Shown: piece by piece, positions 51,640-59,738 of the stretch | How the letters are laid out: each line of letters starts with the position of its first letter | How positions within the stretch are numbered: position 1 is the stretch's first letter | NCBI GenBank assembly: GCA_022448645.1 | Contig: JAKVBZ010000008.1 | Location: 59,421-123,420, forward strand | Origin: Pirellulaceae bacterium | GTDB lineage: Bacteria > Planctomycetota > Planctomycetia > Pirellulales > Pirellulaceae | Direction: 5' to 3' | Length of the DNA: 64,000 bases | Made by a program: the position numbers and the translations under genes | Notes under the pieces: generated by a model | The model's input: the letters and a program-made list of their open reading frames with translations, nothing else | Told to the model about the DNA's origin: nothing | Database searches by the model: none

Positions 51640-52182
51640 ATGCTTCCAACGAACGCACTTACATCGCAGCCGAAGCGTCTTCTACCTGGAAGAGATTTGG
51701 AGGAAATTGAAACTCCATTGCACCGACTTCGTGAGGTCTGTCAGCGAGAAGGTGTTTCACATCGCAGCGCAGCTCGATCCATGGGCGTCAAAGTCTCCGA
51801 GATCAAACGACAGCAGCGCGAAGACACTGACTTGCGTCTTAGCGAACTGTATCGTTGGAGCAAGATACTTGACGTGCCAGTTACTGAGTTACTGATGGAG
51901 CCGAGTGACGAACTGGCGACACCATTGCTTTGTCGCGCCCGTTTGGTTCGCTTGATGAAGTCAGCACGCGCGATTGAGGAGTCGTCGTCGGCTTTGAAGG
52001 TGAAAAGATTGGTCAGGCGGATCATTGCTCAGCTCATCGAAGTGATGCCCGAACTCGACGCAATTCACGCTTGGCATTCGGTGGGTCGACGCCGAGGGTC
52101 GCATGAATTGGGCCGCATCGTAGAACATTCGATCTCGGATGACCAATTGCAGCCACGCAACCATCGTGGCCGGGAAAAATGA
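51640..52182 (+). CDS. HTH (XRE-like) transcriptional regulator
   Basis: From ATG 51640 the product has 180 residues. An N-terminal helix-turn-helix resembles the XRE/Cro fold: 'HRLREVCQREGVSHRSAARS' and 'VKVSEIKRQQREDTDLRLSE' near residues 28-66, followed by 'LYRWSKILDVPVTELLMEPS'. The rest is helical and charged and may dimerise or sense. The frame is open to 51520, but the ribosome site supports 51640. No target can be named. A strong hairpin lies in the convergent gap after it. Confidence 0.65.
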   Translation: MLPTNALTSQPKRLLPGRDLEEIETPLHRLREVCQREGVSHRSAARSMGVKVSEIKRQQREDTDLRLSELYRWSKILDVPVTELLMEPSDELATPLLCRARLVRLMKSARAIEESSSALKVKRLVRRIIAQLIEVMPELDAIHAWHSVGRRRGSHELGRIVEHSISDDQLQPRNHRGREK

Positions 52183-52573
52183 CCGTCAAAATCGCAAGTG
52201 TTCACGAAACATCGCCCGGATTGTAACTTCTTGTTCTTGGAGACTCCTCGCCTTATCCGCCAATCGGGACGCTGCCACGACGGGCGGGGAGTCTCTTTTG
52301 TCTTTATTTTTGGGGAACCTAGTCGACGTCGTAACGTACGAGCTTGTCCAGCTGGGAAACATTGTCCAATTTCATGCCAGGCCCTTTGTTTTCGGGGCCG
52401 ACGAACTCATGCTTGGAAGCTCGGGCCGTCGGCTCAAGCCAAACGAGATGGGCCAGCGGCCCATCCTATGTGAACCATGCCAAACCAATGCTTCACCGCG
52501 TTGTGAGGGGACCCAGGGCGCAGCTGCGCACCTTGGGTCGGGAACAGAATAGCCCAACATCAATGGACAGAAG
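52183..52573. other. Convergent intergenic region with a long hairpin
   Basis: These 391 bp separate two convergent genes and hold no convincing gene. The only clear structure is an inverted repeat at 52511-52538 (ACCCA-GG-GCGCA/TGCGC-ACC-TTGGGT with a GC-rich core), listed as a possible bidirectional terminator. Confidence 0.4.
52511..52538. terminator. Possible bidirectional terminator hairpin
   Basis: A palindromic core GCGCAGCTGCGC (52518-52529) is flanked by ACCCA on the left and TTGGGT on the right, which pair with small bulges. It lies between convergent genes, as expected for a shared terminator, but there is no T run on either side. Confidence 0.35.
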
Positions 52574-54313
52574 TTAAAAAGAACGTTTCCGGAGAATGCG
52601 GCTGCCCAAGAAGTCGCCGATGCCCGAACCGGTGGGGAGTATCGCAGTAATACGTTGTAGTTCGGATTCTCCTAGTTGTAGTTTCGACATCAGGTCGTCT
52701 TGTTTTTGCCGTAGGCTAGATTCGGCAGCTGCCAATGATTGTTCGATTTGAGTTTGCAGCTTGGCGATAGCATGGTCACGTTGGGAATCCAATTCTTGGC
52801 GAAGGGCGACGTTTAAGGCAGATGATAGCTCGCGTCCTAATGTAGATTCGACCGATCCTCGAGGACGTCCTACTGATCCACTCAGTCGGACTGACGTTGC
52901 CAGAGTGTCAATGTTGGCCAGTTGCGATTGAAGGGATTTTGTGAATGCTGAATCTTGCAATTCACCAGTGATGTCGGTGACCAGTTGAACTTTTTCTTGC
53001 CGGAGGCTGATGTGCCCATCGAGTTCCTCGCCAGTCAAGTTCAACACGACCTGGAGTTCAGCTGTGGTCGGTTCGACACAAATGAGTAAGTGACCTTCCT
53101 TACCCAAGTTCAAACGAGGTGTCGCGAAGGCTCTGGAATGAACACGAAGCGAATCTTGGGGAGGATCTTGCACATGGTCCAATTCGACATTTACAGAGAA
53201 GGGAATATCACCTCTGCTTTGGGCTGTGAGTATTGTTGGGGTTCCCAGTAGCTTGGGCTGATTCGTTGCATTTTGTAATGTACCGCTGAAGGGAATGCTG
53301 TCGGAAGCACGGAACCATTTTCCGTCCAAGTGCAACTCACGGACCACGCATGTCGGCAGGGCATCGGGATTGGGAAAACAGACTTGGATTCCACGACCGC
53401 GTGTCGGTTCCGTTTGATCCATTTGATGCGGGAGATATTGCCGCGTCCATTGAATCCAGGCGAACCATTCCGAGAGCCATTGCTTCCATTCGAGGGCTGT
53501 GGTGACATCGTCAAGTTGACTAGCGGTGATGTCCTCCCAGTGAAGAGAATTTTGGATGAGTTGGGTGTCATGCATGCGCGCGTCTGTAACCGCTTGGCGG
53601 TCATCTGCGACTTGTTTTGCGAGCCGAAATAAGGCTTTCTCGGTCTCCAACCGGTCTTGGCGAAGCTGTTGGAGCGTGCCAGTGATTTCAGGCAAACGTT
53701 GGAAGGTTTGTGAAGGGTCGTTCTGCAGCTGCTGCGCTAACAAAGAAACGGCTGCTATCCGTTCGTTCAGATAGTCAACTTGTCCTTCCATTTCTGCCAC
53801 AGATTGAGGCCAGCGCTGTTGCAGCTCATGCGCTACTTTTGGCGACTGAAACTGTTCCTCAAGCTGGTTGAGTTGACTACGAATGTGATCCGGTGACCAG
53901 GCAAAGTCCCCCATCGTTGTTGAAGATTTTTCGTGGATGGATTCCTTCGGAAAAGGAGACAGTTTGCCTGTCACGCTTCGGGGGCTGCCAATTTGCAGCT
54001 CACGGAGACAGCCTGTTTCGATAATGAGTTTTTTCTTGAGTAGAGCGATCGAGTCGACGTCGATTTCGGCTGTTTCGAACTCGACCAAGTTCGATTTCGG
54101 AGATCGCGGATTGGCGATGGAAACTTGAGAGATTACCATGCGTGAACTCCAGAACGAAGTATCTACTTGGCCAACGTCACATGAAGCTCCCACAAGTTCA
54201 CGTCCTGCCCGGGCGAGTGACCAGCGGAGCAACGGATCGAAGCCGAAGATTAAGGCGCTGGCGGCCAGTAGCAGCAGGAGCAGACGCGGTAATACGTAAG
54301 TCCAGCGAATCAT
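52574..54313 (-). CDS. TIGR03545-type membrane protein (AsmA-like)
   Basis: From ATG 54313 the product has 579 residues. One N-terminal transmembrane helix ('LPRLLLLLLAASALIFGF') is followed by a large periplasmic region. It has AsmA-like beta motifs ('VGQVDTSFWSSRMVISQVSI'), a long coiled-coil at about 120-250 ('LNQLEEQFQS'), a beta-rich middle and a C-terminal helical part. I recognise it as the TIGR03545 family that accompanies TIGR03546. The start overlaps the stop of the next gene as ATGA, so the two are coupled. Function is unknown, and a role in envelope lipid handling is only a guess from the AsmA-like region. Confidence 0.75.
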   Translation of the reverse strand: MIRWTYVLPRLLLLLLAASALIFGFDPLLRWSLARAGRELVGASCDVGQVDTSFWSSRMVISQVSIANPRSPKSNLVEFETAEIDVDSIALLKKKLIIETGCLRELQIGSPRSVTGKLSPFPKESIHEKSSTTMGDFAWSPDHIRSQLNQLEEQFQSPKVAHELQQRWPQSVAEMEGQVDYLNERIAAVSLLAQQLQNDPSQTFQRLPEITGTLQQLRQDRLETEKALFRLAKQVADDRQAVTDARMHDTQLIQNSLHWEDITASQLDDVTTALEWKQWLSEWFAWIQWTRQYLPHQMDQTEPTRGRGIQVCFPNPDALPTCVVRELHLDGKWFRASDSIPFSGTLQNATNQPKLLGTPTILTAQSRGDIPFSVNVELDHVQDPPQDSLRVHSRAFATPRLNLGKEGHLLICVEPTTAELQVVLNLTGEELDGHISLRQEKVQLVTDITGELQDSAFTKSLQSQLANIDTLATSVRLSGSVGRPRGSVESTLGRELSSALNVALRQELDSQRDHAIAKLQTQIEQSLAAAESSLRQKQDDLMSKLQLGESELQRITAILPTGSGIGDFLGSRILRKRSF

Positions 54314-54822
54314 CCGATTCTCCAATGACTGGCCAATTCGGTTCCCATCAATAACTGATAGACTTTGAATCTACGCAACCTGGCGGTCACTCGTGGTTGC
54401 AAATAGACGAATAGTGGCATTGCTGCCAAATAGACTGGCACCCACAACCATAGGCCCATGACGAAACTTCCCAATACCACGGTGTTGTTGAAACTGGTCC
54501 AGGGAATGATGGGAAGGTCGGCAAGTGTTGTCCAGAAACCTTGTAGAGCTGGCAGTGACAAGAGGTACCATCCAATGCGGTTCGCTGCGGGATCTGTCCA
54601 CACGCCTACCCAGGAGAACACGAAAGCAGCCAGCGCGCCGGTTGCCAAATTGACACGCGTGGCGAACAGCAACAGAGACAGTGCGGCTACTGTCAGATTG
54701 TCCTTGGGCATGAGGCCGATCAGCATGCCTAGCGATAATCCTAAGGCAAGTTGCCTGGGCGAGTCATCGGATCCGAAAGCCTGAACTAAAAATCTTAAGG
54801 GGCGCAAAAACCACACGAACAT
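54310..54822 (-). CDS. TIGR03546-type membrane protein
   Basis: This 170-residue protein has four to five hydrophobic segments and the DUF2062-like core 'GSDDSPRQLALGLSLGMLIG' near residues 18-37, then 'NNTVVLGSFVMGLWLW'. It is the usual upstream partner of TIGR03545 proteins. Its stop overlaps the next start by 4 bp, so the two form a tight operon. Function is not known. Confidence 0.75.
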   Translation of the reverse strand: MFVWFLRPLRFLVQAFGSDDSPRQLALGLSLGMLIGLMPKDNLTVAALSLLLFATRVNLATGALAAFVFSWVGVWTDPAANRIGWYLLSLPALQGFWTTLADLPIIPWTSFNNTVVLGSFVMGLWLWVPVYLAAMPLFVYLQPRVTARLRRFKVYQLLMGTELASHWRIG

Positions 54823-54919
54823 CGGGAATCCTTTGCCGATGGGTGTTATTTATAGTTTCACGTACGAGTGGTCCCTCCATTGCCATATTGGAGGGTGAAC
54901 CCTCGGCATTAGCCGATGG

Positions 54920-55174
54920 TCATTCACTTTGATTTCCGACCTGTGTTGTTTTGTAGCCGAGCAGCGTAAGTTGCCCAGTTTTTCGTAGGATTGATTCATT
55001 GACGAATACCGGATGGCTGACAACACCGCTGCAAAATGAGTGGTAATGGGTGCCTGTTGTGACCACGGCTGGCAACACCCGCTCAGAACGGACTACTATC
55101 AATTGGAAACACCAGGAGCTGTCTCCATGATTTTTTGGGGCTAGCAAGGCGGCCGCTGCCACCTCGTAGACCAT
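54920..55174 (-). CDS. Small hypothetical protein
   Basis: From ATG 55174 (GGGGAG site about 9 bp upstream) the product has 84 residues. It is hydrophobic at the N-terminus ('MVYEVAAAALLAPKNHG') and otherwise mixed. The frame is open to a TTG at 55216. No family is recognised. It is separate from the gene pair on its 3' side and from the divergent regulator at 55308. It may be real, but could also be chance. Confidence 0.35.
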   Translation of the reverse strand: MVYEVAAAALLAPKNHGDSSWCFQLIVVRSERVLPAVVTTGTHYHSFCSGVVSHPVFVNESILRKTGQLTLLGYKTTQVGNQSE

Positions 55175-55240
55175 TGCCAGAAACTCCCCTTGAGTATCGA
55201 CCCTAGCTATGCGCAACTTGAGGTCCTACGGGGTGACAGC

Positions 55241-55266
55241 AGTTTGATGTGATAGTTTGATGTGAT
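55241..55266. repeat. Direct duplication of a 13-bp unit
   Basis: AGTTTGATGTGAT occurs twice head to tail, about 42 bp before the regulator gene. It could be two operator half-sites or a slippage product. The length matches that of the minisatellite at the window end, but the sequence does not. Confidence 0.7.
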
Positions 55267-55307
55267 TGCTTTTGACGGTGGAATGCCTGAACCGATAGAG
55301 TATTTGC

Positions 55308-56681
55308 ATGGCACGACCAACAACTAGCGCGACGGATTTGGTGAAACTAATGAACCTGGCGACCGTCCCGATCTATGTGCTAGACGACAGCCGCCGTATC
55401 CGCTTTGCCAATCAATGCTTACTCGACTGGGTGAAAATGCCCGGCGAGGAAGTGGTGGGTCAAGTGTGCGAGTATCACAGTGACACAACGCCGAGCAGCC
55501 GTTTGTCGTTGGCCGCTGGTTTATGTCCTCCTCCAGAAGTCTTTGCTGGTCAGGCACAGCGGGCGATGATTGCTTGCCAGCATGCAGACGGAAAGTTAGT
55601 ACGGCGTTGGGCCGACTTCGTCCCGCTCAGCACTGACGAAATCGAATGCCCCGGTGTCTTGGTTCAGGTAGGGGGGGCCGACGTTTGCGGTGAAGTGGCA
55701 GTGGCGTCTTCCGAGTCGCACCCCACAGAGCTGCACGAATTGGTACGAGAATTCCGTCTGGCGGAAAAGGGTCGATTTAATTTGGGACAACTTGTGGGCA
55801 ACAGCCCGCTGATCACTCGTGTCCGTTCCCAAGTTCGACTTGCGGCACAAGCGGTTGCCCACGTGCTCATTGTTGGGCCACCTGGAAGTGGACGAGAACA
55901 TGTTGCTCGAACGATTTACCAGGCGGAACAGTTTCGTTTTGAGCGTCAAATCCTGTTACCTATTGACTGCCAGGTCGTGGATGGAGAAATTCTGCAAACA
56001 ACACTGAGTGCCTTTCGGCAGCGTGCCTCGGAACTCGGAGAACACGGCCAGGCCACTTTGTTGTTGTTGGATGTAGAAAGGCTATCAACTGACTCACAAT
56101 ACGTGCTGCGCGAACACGTGAAGGTTCCTGGTTTGACATGGCGTCTGATGGCTACCGCCCATGATGTGAATCTGCAGGCAGAAGAGAATGACGCGGATGA
56201 TTTTGACGAATCATTGCGATGTTTGTTGAGCACATTAGTGATCCATTTACCACCACTTGTCGAACGTCTGGAAGACGTTTCCGCATTGGCACAGCTGTTT
56301 TTAGAGCAGAGAAATGCGGAGGGCGCTAAACAACTGGGTGGGTTTTCGCAGGATACTTTGGATCTTTTGCGATCTTATACATGGCCGAACAATGTGGATG
56401 AGCTGACCTCGGTGGTCAGTGAATCTCATGATCGGGCCAAAGGAACGTTGGTGGAAAAAAACGATTTACCTCGAAGAGTTTCATTTGCCGCCGATGCGGC
56501 AGCTGTGCCTCAACGTGTCGTTGAGGAAGTGGAACTGGACCAGTTTTTGTCCGAAGTCGAGCAGGAGCTGATGGAAAGGGCCATGAAACTTGCCAAGGGG
56601 AATAAAGCTGCGGCAGCGAGATCGTTGGGGATTTCTCGCCAACGATTGCTGCGTCGATTGCAGTATTTTGGATTGGAGTGA
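55308..56681 (+). CDS. Fis-type regulator with degenerate sigma54-activator AAA+ domain
   Basis: The 457-residue product has an N-terminal PAS-like domain (about 12-120: 'VPIYVLDDSRRIRFANQCLL'), an AAA+ domain (about 160-400) and a C-terminal Fis-type helix-turn-helix ('NKAAAARSLGISRQRLLRRL'). It differs from true enhancer-binding proteins in three ways. Walker A reads 'GPPGSGREH' with Arg replacing the essential Lys (residue 196). Walker B reads 'LLLLDVERL', where the catalytic Glu is Val. The 'GAFTGA' sigma54 loop is missing. It is therefore unlikely to hydrolyse ATP or activate sigma54 promoters directly, and may be a DNA-binding repressor or scaffold. It is followed by a small receiver-like gene. 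Confidence 0.8.
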   Translation: MARPTTSATDLVKLMNLATVPIYVLDDSRRIRFANQCLLDWVKMPGEEVVGQVCEYHSDTTPSSRLSLAAGLCPPPEVFAGQAQRAMIACQHADGKLVRRWADFVPLSTDEIECPGVLVQVGGADVCGEVAVASSESHPTELHELVREFRLAEKGRFNLGQLVGNSPLITRVRSQVRLAAQAVAHVLIVGPPGSGREHVARTIYQAEQFRFERQILLPIDCQVVDGEILQTTLSAFRQRASELGEHGQATLLLLDVERLSTDSQYVLREHVKVPGLTWRLMATAHDVNLQAEENDADDFDESLRCLLSTLVIHLPPLVERLEDVSALAQLFLEQRNAEGAKQLGGFSQDTLDLLRSYTWPNNVDELTSVVSESHDRAKGTLVEKNDLPRRVSFAADAAAVPQRVVEEVELDQFLSEVEQELMERAMKLAKGNKAAAARSLGISRQRLLRRLQYFGLE

Positions 56682-56706
56682 TCGGCAAGTTACCGAGCAA
56701 CCTGTT

Positions 56707-57144
56707 ATGTCGAGTACTGCACGACTAGTTTTTTGTGAGCAAGACGGACGCTGGGCGACTCGTATCAGCGGTGAATTGGGACGGTACGGTCGTGAGGTTT
56801 GTTCGCTTCAAGAATGCCAGGGCCAATTGGACGAGGCTCCGTCTAGTTTTTTTGTGGTGGAGTTGACAGTTGGTCCAATCAAGTCGATGATCGAGTTTTT
56901 GACGCAAGCTCGCCGCAGGCAGCCTCGAGCTCGAATCGTTGTCGTGGGAAAACGGTCCGACCTCCAGTGGGAGTGGTTGTTGCGTGACGCGGGGGCCACC
57001 GCTGTTGTCTGTGACTTGCACGCGGCAGGAGAGCTAGTCCGCTTAGCTCGAAGACATTTTGCCAATCTTCCGCCAACGGAAGCTACTTTAAGGCAACAGA
57101 TTTGGGATCGGTTGCCTTGGGCAGATGTTGCCACCGAGCATTAG
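56707..57144 (+). CDS. Small receiver-like protein downstream of the Fis-type regulator
   Basis: From ATG 56707 the product has 145 residues. The pattern of alternating beta strands and helices ('RLVFCEQDGRW', 'SSFFVVELTVG', 'PRARIVVVGKRSDLQWEW', 'GATAVVCDLHAAGEL') resembles a response-regulator receiver. However, the acidic pair at the end of strand 1 and the usual phospho-Asp position after strand 3 are not conserved, so it looks like a pseudo-receiver. The start is 25 bp after the regulator stop, so the pair is probably one operon. Its TAG stop is the start of an inverted-repeat element. Confidence 0.5.
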   Translation: MSSTARLVFCEQDGRWATRISGELGRYGREVCSLQECQGQLDEAPSSFFVVELTVGPIKSMIEFLTQARRRQPRARIVVVGKRSDLQWEWLLRDAGATAVVCDLHAAGELVRLARRHFANLPPTEATLRQQIWDRLPWADVATEH

Positions 57145-57316
57145 TGCTGTAGCGCTAGGTTGAATCAACGAAATCCATGAAAGGTGCGGTGTGACGATGG
57201 TTTAGTTTTCAGTGTTCGGATTTTAGATCTCGAAACAGCGTCCAATCGAGATGCAGACACTGAAAACTGAATACCTGCACTGAGTCACCATCGATGTAAC
57301 CTAGCACGGTAATATT
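57142..57316. repeat. MITE-like inverted-repeat element, copy B
   Basis: This element of about 175 bp has imperfect terminal inverted repeats: left AGCGCTAGGTTGAATCAACG, right CATCGATGTAACCTAGCAC, whose complement reads GTGCTAGGTTACATCGATG. It aligns with copy A at 25102-25256 over most of its length. It begins with the TAG that ends the upstream gene, just as copy A does. No transposase is encoded. It could fold into a long imperfect hairpin. Confidence 0.7.
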
Positions 57317-57480
57317 CGGTTCTGTGTTAAAAAATTCAATTCACCAGTCTCGCGAGCCTTGGGTTGCCAACTCGCATCAACTGCCCTCGATGGCCCGGCA
57401 CTAGCGTGTTCGGCTCACGTTTTAAACAGACCCTAGCATTACTCGGCTAATTTTATTGACTTGTATAAAGGAAAACACTT
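57145..57480. other. Intergenic region upstream of the Mrp gene
   Basis: These 336 bp hold the inverted-repeat element (to 57316) and the promoter region of the Mrp gene. AAGGA sits about 9 bp before ATG 57481. A TATAAA-like box lies near 57460. No other structure was seen. Confidence 0.4.
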
Positions 57481-58560
57481 ATGGCCGATGGGCCGATTAA
57501 CGAAGCTGCTGTAAACGCGGTACTGGACAGTTTGCTGGATCCTGAAACAGGGCGAAGTGTCGTACAAATGGGACAAGTCTCGGACATTGTCATTGACGGC
57601 GCCTCCGTAAAACTGAAGCTGGCTTTGTCGACGCATTCCGCACCATTGTGGCAGGAAATCTGTGCTCAAGCCGAGCAATCCTTGCGAGATCAGTTGATTT
57701 CCGTAAACGAGGTGCAAATCGAGCAGGTCATTCATCCACGTCCACCTGAAAAATTGGGACAAGTCGGCTTAACCGTAAAGAGCCTGATTGCAGTCGGGTC
57801 CGGAAAGGGTGGTGTTGGCAAAAGCACACTAGCCGTTAGCCTGGCATTGGGCTTGCAACGCGCTGGATGTAAAGTCGGACTGTTGGATGCGGACTTCTAT
57901 GGTCCCAGCGTGCCACATTTGTTGGGAATTGAAGGTTCGCCACATCAAGAAAATAATCAGGTCATTCCCGTGGATTGCAACGGCATGCCCGTGATGTCGA
58001 TTGGCTTTTTGGTTCCTGCCGATCAGGCGGTGGTTTGGCGAGGTCCAATGTTGCATAACCACATGCAGTTGTTTTTGGCGCAGACTCGTTGGGGTGACTT
58101 GGACTACCTGATTGTAGACATGCCTCCCGGAACGGGAGACATTGCTTTGTCGCTTTCCCAAATGTTGCCGGTAACCGGCACGGTGATTGTCTGTACGCCT
58201 CAACAGGTGGCGTTGTTGGATGCCGTCAAAGCCATCTCGATGATGGGCACGGTCAAGATTCCGGTATTGGGTGTTGTTGAGAACATGAGCGGATTTGTCT
58301 GTCCTGATTGTAAAAAGAACTACGACATATTTGGCAGTGGTGGGGCGCGAACGAAGGCAGAAGAATTGGGGGTACCCTTTTTGGGAGAGGTACCCATCAA
58401 TATGGCAATCCGCACGTTGGGGGATGCCGGGCGTGCTGTGGATGTGTTTAATGACGACATCGTAGCACCCTACTTGGATCGAATCTGTTACCAGCTTGTC
58501 CGGTCACTGTCAGATTCGGCGGCCGAAGCGCCTCCCTTGCCAAACCTGACCGTTCTTTGA
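57481..58560 (+). CDS. Mrp/NBP35-family iron-sulfur carrier ATPase
   Basis: This 359-residue protein has an N-terminal MIP18/DUF59 domain (about 1-85) and a P-loop ATPase of the deviant Walker A type ('GSGKGGVGKSTLAVSLALGL' near residues 106-125). 'LDADFYGPSVPHLLG' and 'VDMPPGTGD' give the remaining nucleotide-binding motifs. The C-terminal 'ENMSGFVCPDCKKNYDIFG' includes a CxxC that binds the iron-sulfur cluster in this family. It should load clusters onto target enzymes. Complex I and the Rieske protein in this window need such clusters, but linking them is inference. Confidence 0.9.
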   Translation: MADGPINEAAVNAVLDSLLDPETGRSVVQMGQVSDIVIDGASVKLKLALSTHSAPLWQEICAQAEQSLRDQLISVNEVQIEQVIHPRPPEKLGQVGLTVKSLIAVGSGKGGVGKSTLAVSLALGLQRAGCKVGLLDADFYGPSVPHLLGIEGSPHQENNQVIPVDCNGMPVMSIGFLVPADQAVVWRGPMLHNHMQLFLAQTRWGDLDYLIVDMPPGTGDIALSLSQMLPVTGTVIVCTPQQVALLDAVKAISMMGTVKIPVLGVVENMSGFVCPDCKKNYDIFGSGGARTKAEELGVPFLGEVPINMAIRTLGDAGRAVDVFNDDIVAPYLDRICYQLVRSLSDSAAEAPPLPNLTVL

Positions 58561-58898
58561 TCCGAACTTCGTAGCTTGGGCTCCGGCCCGAGTGAATGTT
58601 TTCACTGTCGTAACTTTGATTGTTCTTGACGGGTTTGATTTTGGACACGGTATTCGTTTTCAGCTTGAGGCATTTGTGCTGTTCCGACAACGGTTTAGGT
58701 GCTCTTAGTTTGCCCTGCTGGAGATGTTTGCGCTAGACACGTTGCCAGGTTCGGTGTTGGCTGTTTGTTTCATGTATGGCTTTCGCGACTGCAAACGGTG
58801 AGGGTGAAACTGCCTCATTGAGCGTGCTTTCAGAAAGGTCCGAACGGGCGGTCAACGATTGGCCGTGACGTGAAAAAACTGAAATCGAACCTTCTGCT
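58561..58898. other. Intergenic region after the Mrp gene with hairpins
   Basis: The first 45 bp hold two adjacent hairpins: CTTGGGC/GCCCGAG around a TCCG loop (58575-58592) and AGTGAA/TTCACT around TGTT (58591-58606), which overlap and could be alternative structures. They probably end Mrp transcription. The rest of the region contains no recognisable gene. Confidence 0.45.
58575..58592 (+). terminator. Hairpin after the Mrp gene
   Basis: CTTGGGC pairs with GCCCGAG (one G-U pair) around a TCCG tetraloop, starting 15 bp after the stop codon. An overlapping second hairpin follows, and a short T run (TTTT at about 58600) lies in its loop region. Confidence 0.45.
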
Positions 58899-59087
58899 GT
58901 GGTGGATGATGGATTTTTGTCGCGACGACTCGCTTGGGGTTTGATCTGTGTGAAACCGCGTGCCTCTCACGTGGGTAAGTTTTTGGATTTGACTGATCAC
59001 TTTGTTAAACTTGACGGCAACGCCAACAATCGGATTGATTGGCGTGAAGTAACCGCTACCAAACCTCGTGTGTCGTCTTCTGGGTAA
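58899..59087 (+). pseudogene. Possible EF-hand micro-protein or gene remnant
   Basis: This short frame from a GTG at 58899 ends 3 bp before the NYN-domain gene. It contains one complete EF-hand calcium loop, 'DGNANNRIDWRE' (positions D1, N3, N5, I8, D9, E12), preceded by the expected helix 'GKFLDLTDHFVKL'. In a different frame upstream (GTG 58870) the DNA reads 'KKLKSNLLLWWMM', which resembles a signal peptide. The two frames could be one gene broken by a frameshift, so a small secreted EF-hand protein or its remnant is possible. Chance cannot be excluded. Confidence 0.35.
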
Positions 59088-59090
59088 GCC

Positions 59091-59738
59091 ATGGCCACTC
59101 GCCTGATAATTGACGGGTACAATCTACTGCACGTGACGGGCATTGTTGGACCAGAGTCGTTGCCCGGCACCTTAGAACGTTCGCGCAACGGTTTGCTTCA
59201 GTTCTTGGCTCAGGCGATCGATGAACCGACACGTGCGGGCACGACGATCGTATTCGATGCCATGAATGCGCCACCGGGGCTCCCTCGCAGCTTTGTCTTT
59301 CGTGACATGACGATATTGTTCGCACCACGTTCTGAAGACGCGGATACATTGATCGAGAACTTGATTCAAGCCCACCATTCGCCTCGTCAGTTGACGGTTG
59401 TGTCCAGCGACCATCGAATTCAACGGGCAGCCCGCCGGCGACGCGCGGTACCGACAGATAGCGACCGATGGTACGCGGAGATGGAACGGCAGCGTCGCAC
59501 CAATCCTGCATCGCAACAGGTCAAGGATGTGAAACCGAGATCGCCGCTGTCGTCGGCCGAAGTGCAATCTTGGTTGGATGAGTTTGGCGTGGTGGACATC
59601 AACGAAGAGGAGGTCAAACCGGTAGCGTCAGGGGAAACGCGAAACGACTCTGACGATATTCCTCGGCACGATACGCAGTGGGAAGGGTTTCCGCCGGGAT
59701 ATTGCGACGATTTATTGCCGCCTGACGATGAACGATAG
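59091..59738 (+). CDS. NYN/PIN-domain (YacP-like) ribonuclease-type protein
   Basis: The 215-residue product opens with 'RLIIDGYNLLHVTGIVG', the NYN domain signature whose Asp is a likely metal ligand, and continues with 'TTIVFDAMNAPPG', 'RSEDADTLIENLI' and 'LTVVSSDHRIQRAARRR'. These acidic residues match the active site of YacP-like PIN/NYN nucleases, which act on RNA. The C-terminal 70 residues are hydrophilic and probably disordered. It follows the EF-hand-like frame by 3 bp. Confidence 0.8.
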   Translation: MATRLIIDGYNLLHVTGIVGPESLPGTLERSRNGLLQFLAQAIDEPTRAGTTIVFDAMNAPPGLPRSFVFRDMTILFAPRSEDADTLIENLIQAHHSPRQLTVVSSDHRIQRAARRRRAVPTDSDRWYAEMERQRRTNPASQQVKDVKPRSPLSSAEVQSWLDEFGVVDINEEEVKPVASGETRNDSDDIPRHDTQWEGFPPGYCDDLLPPDDER

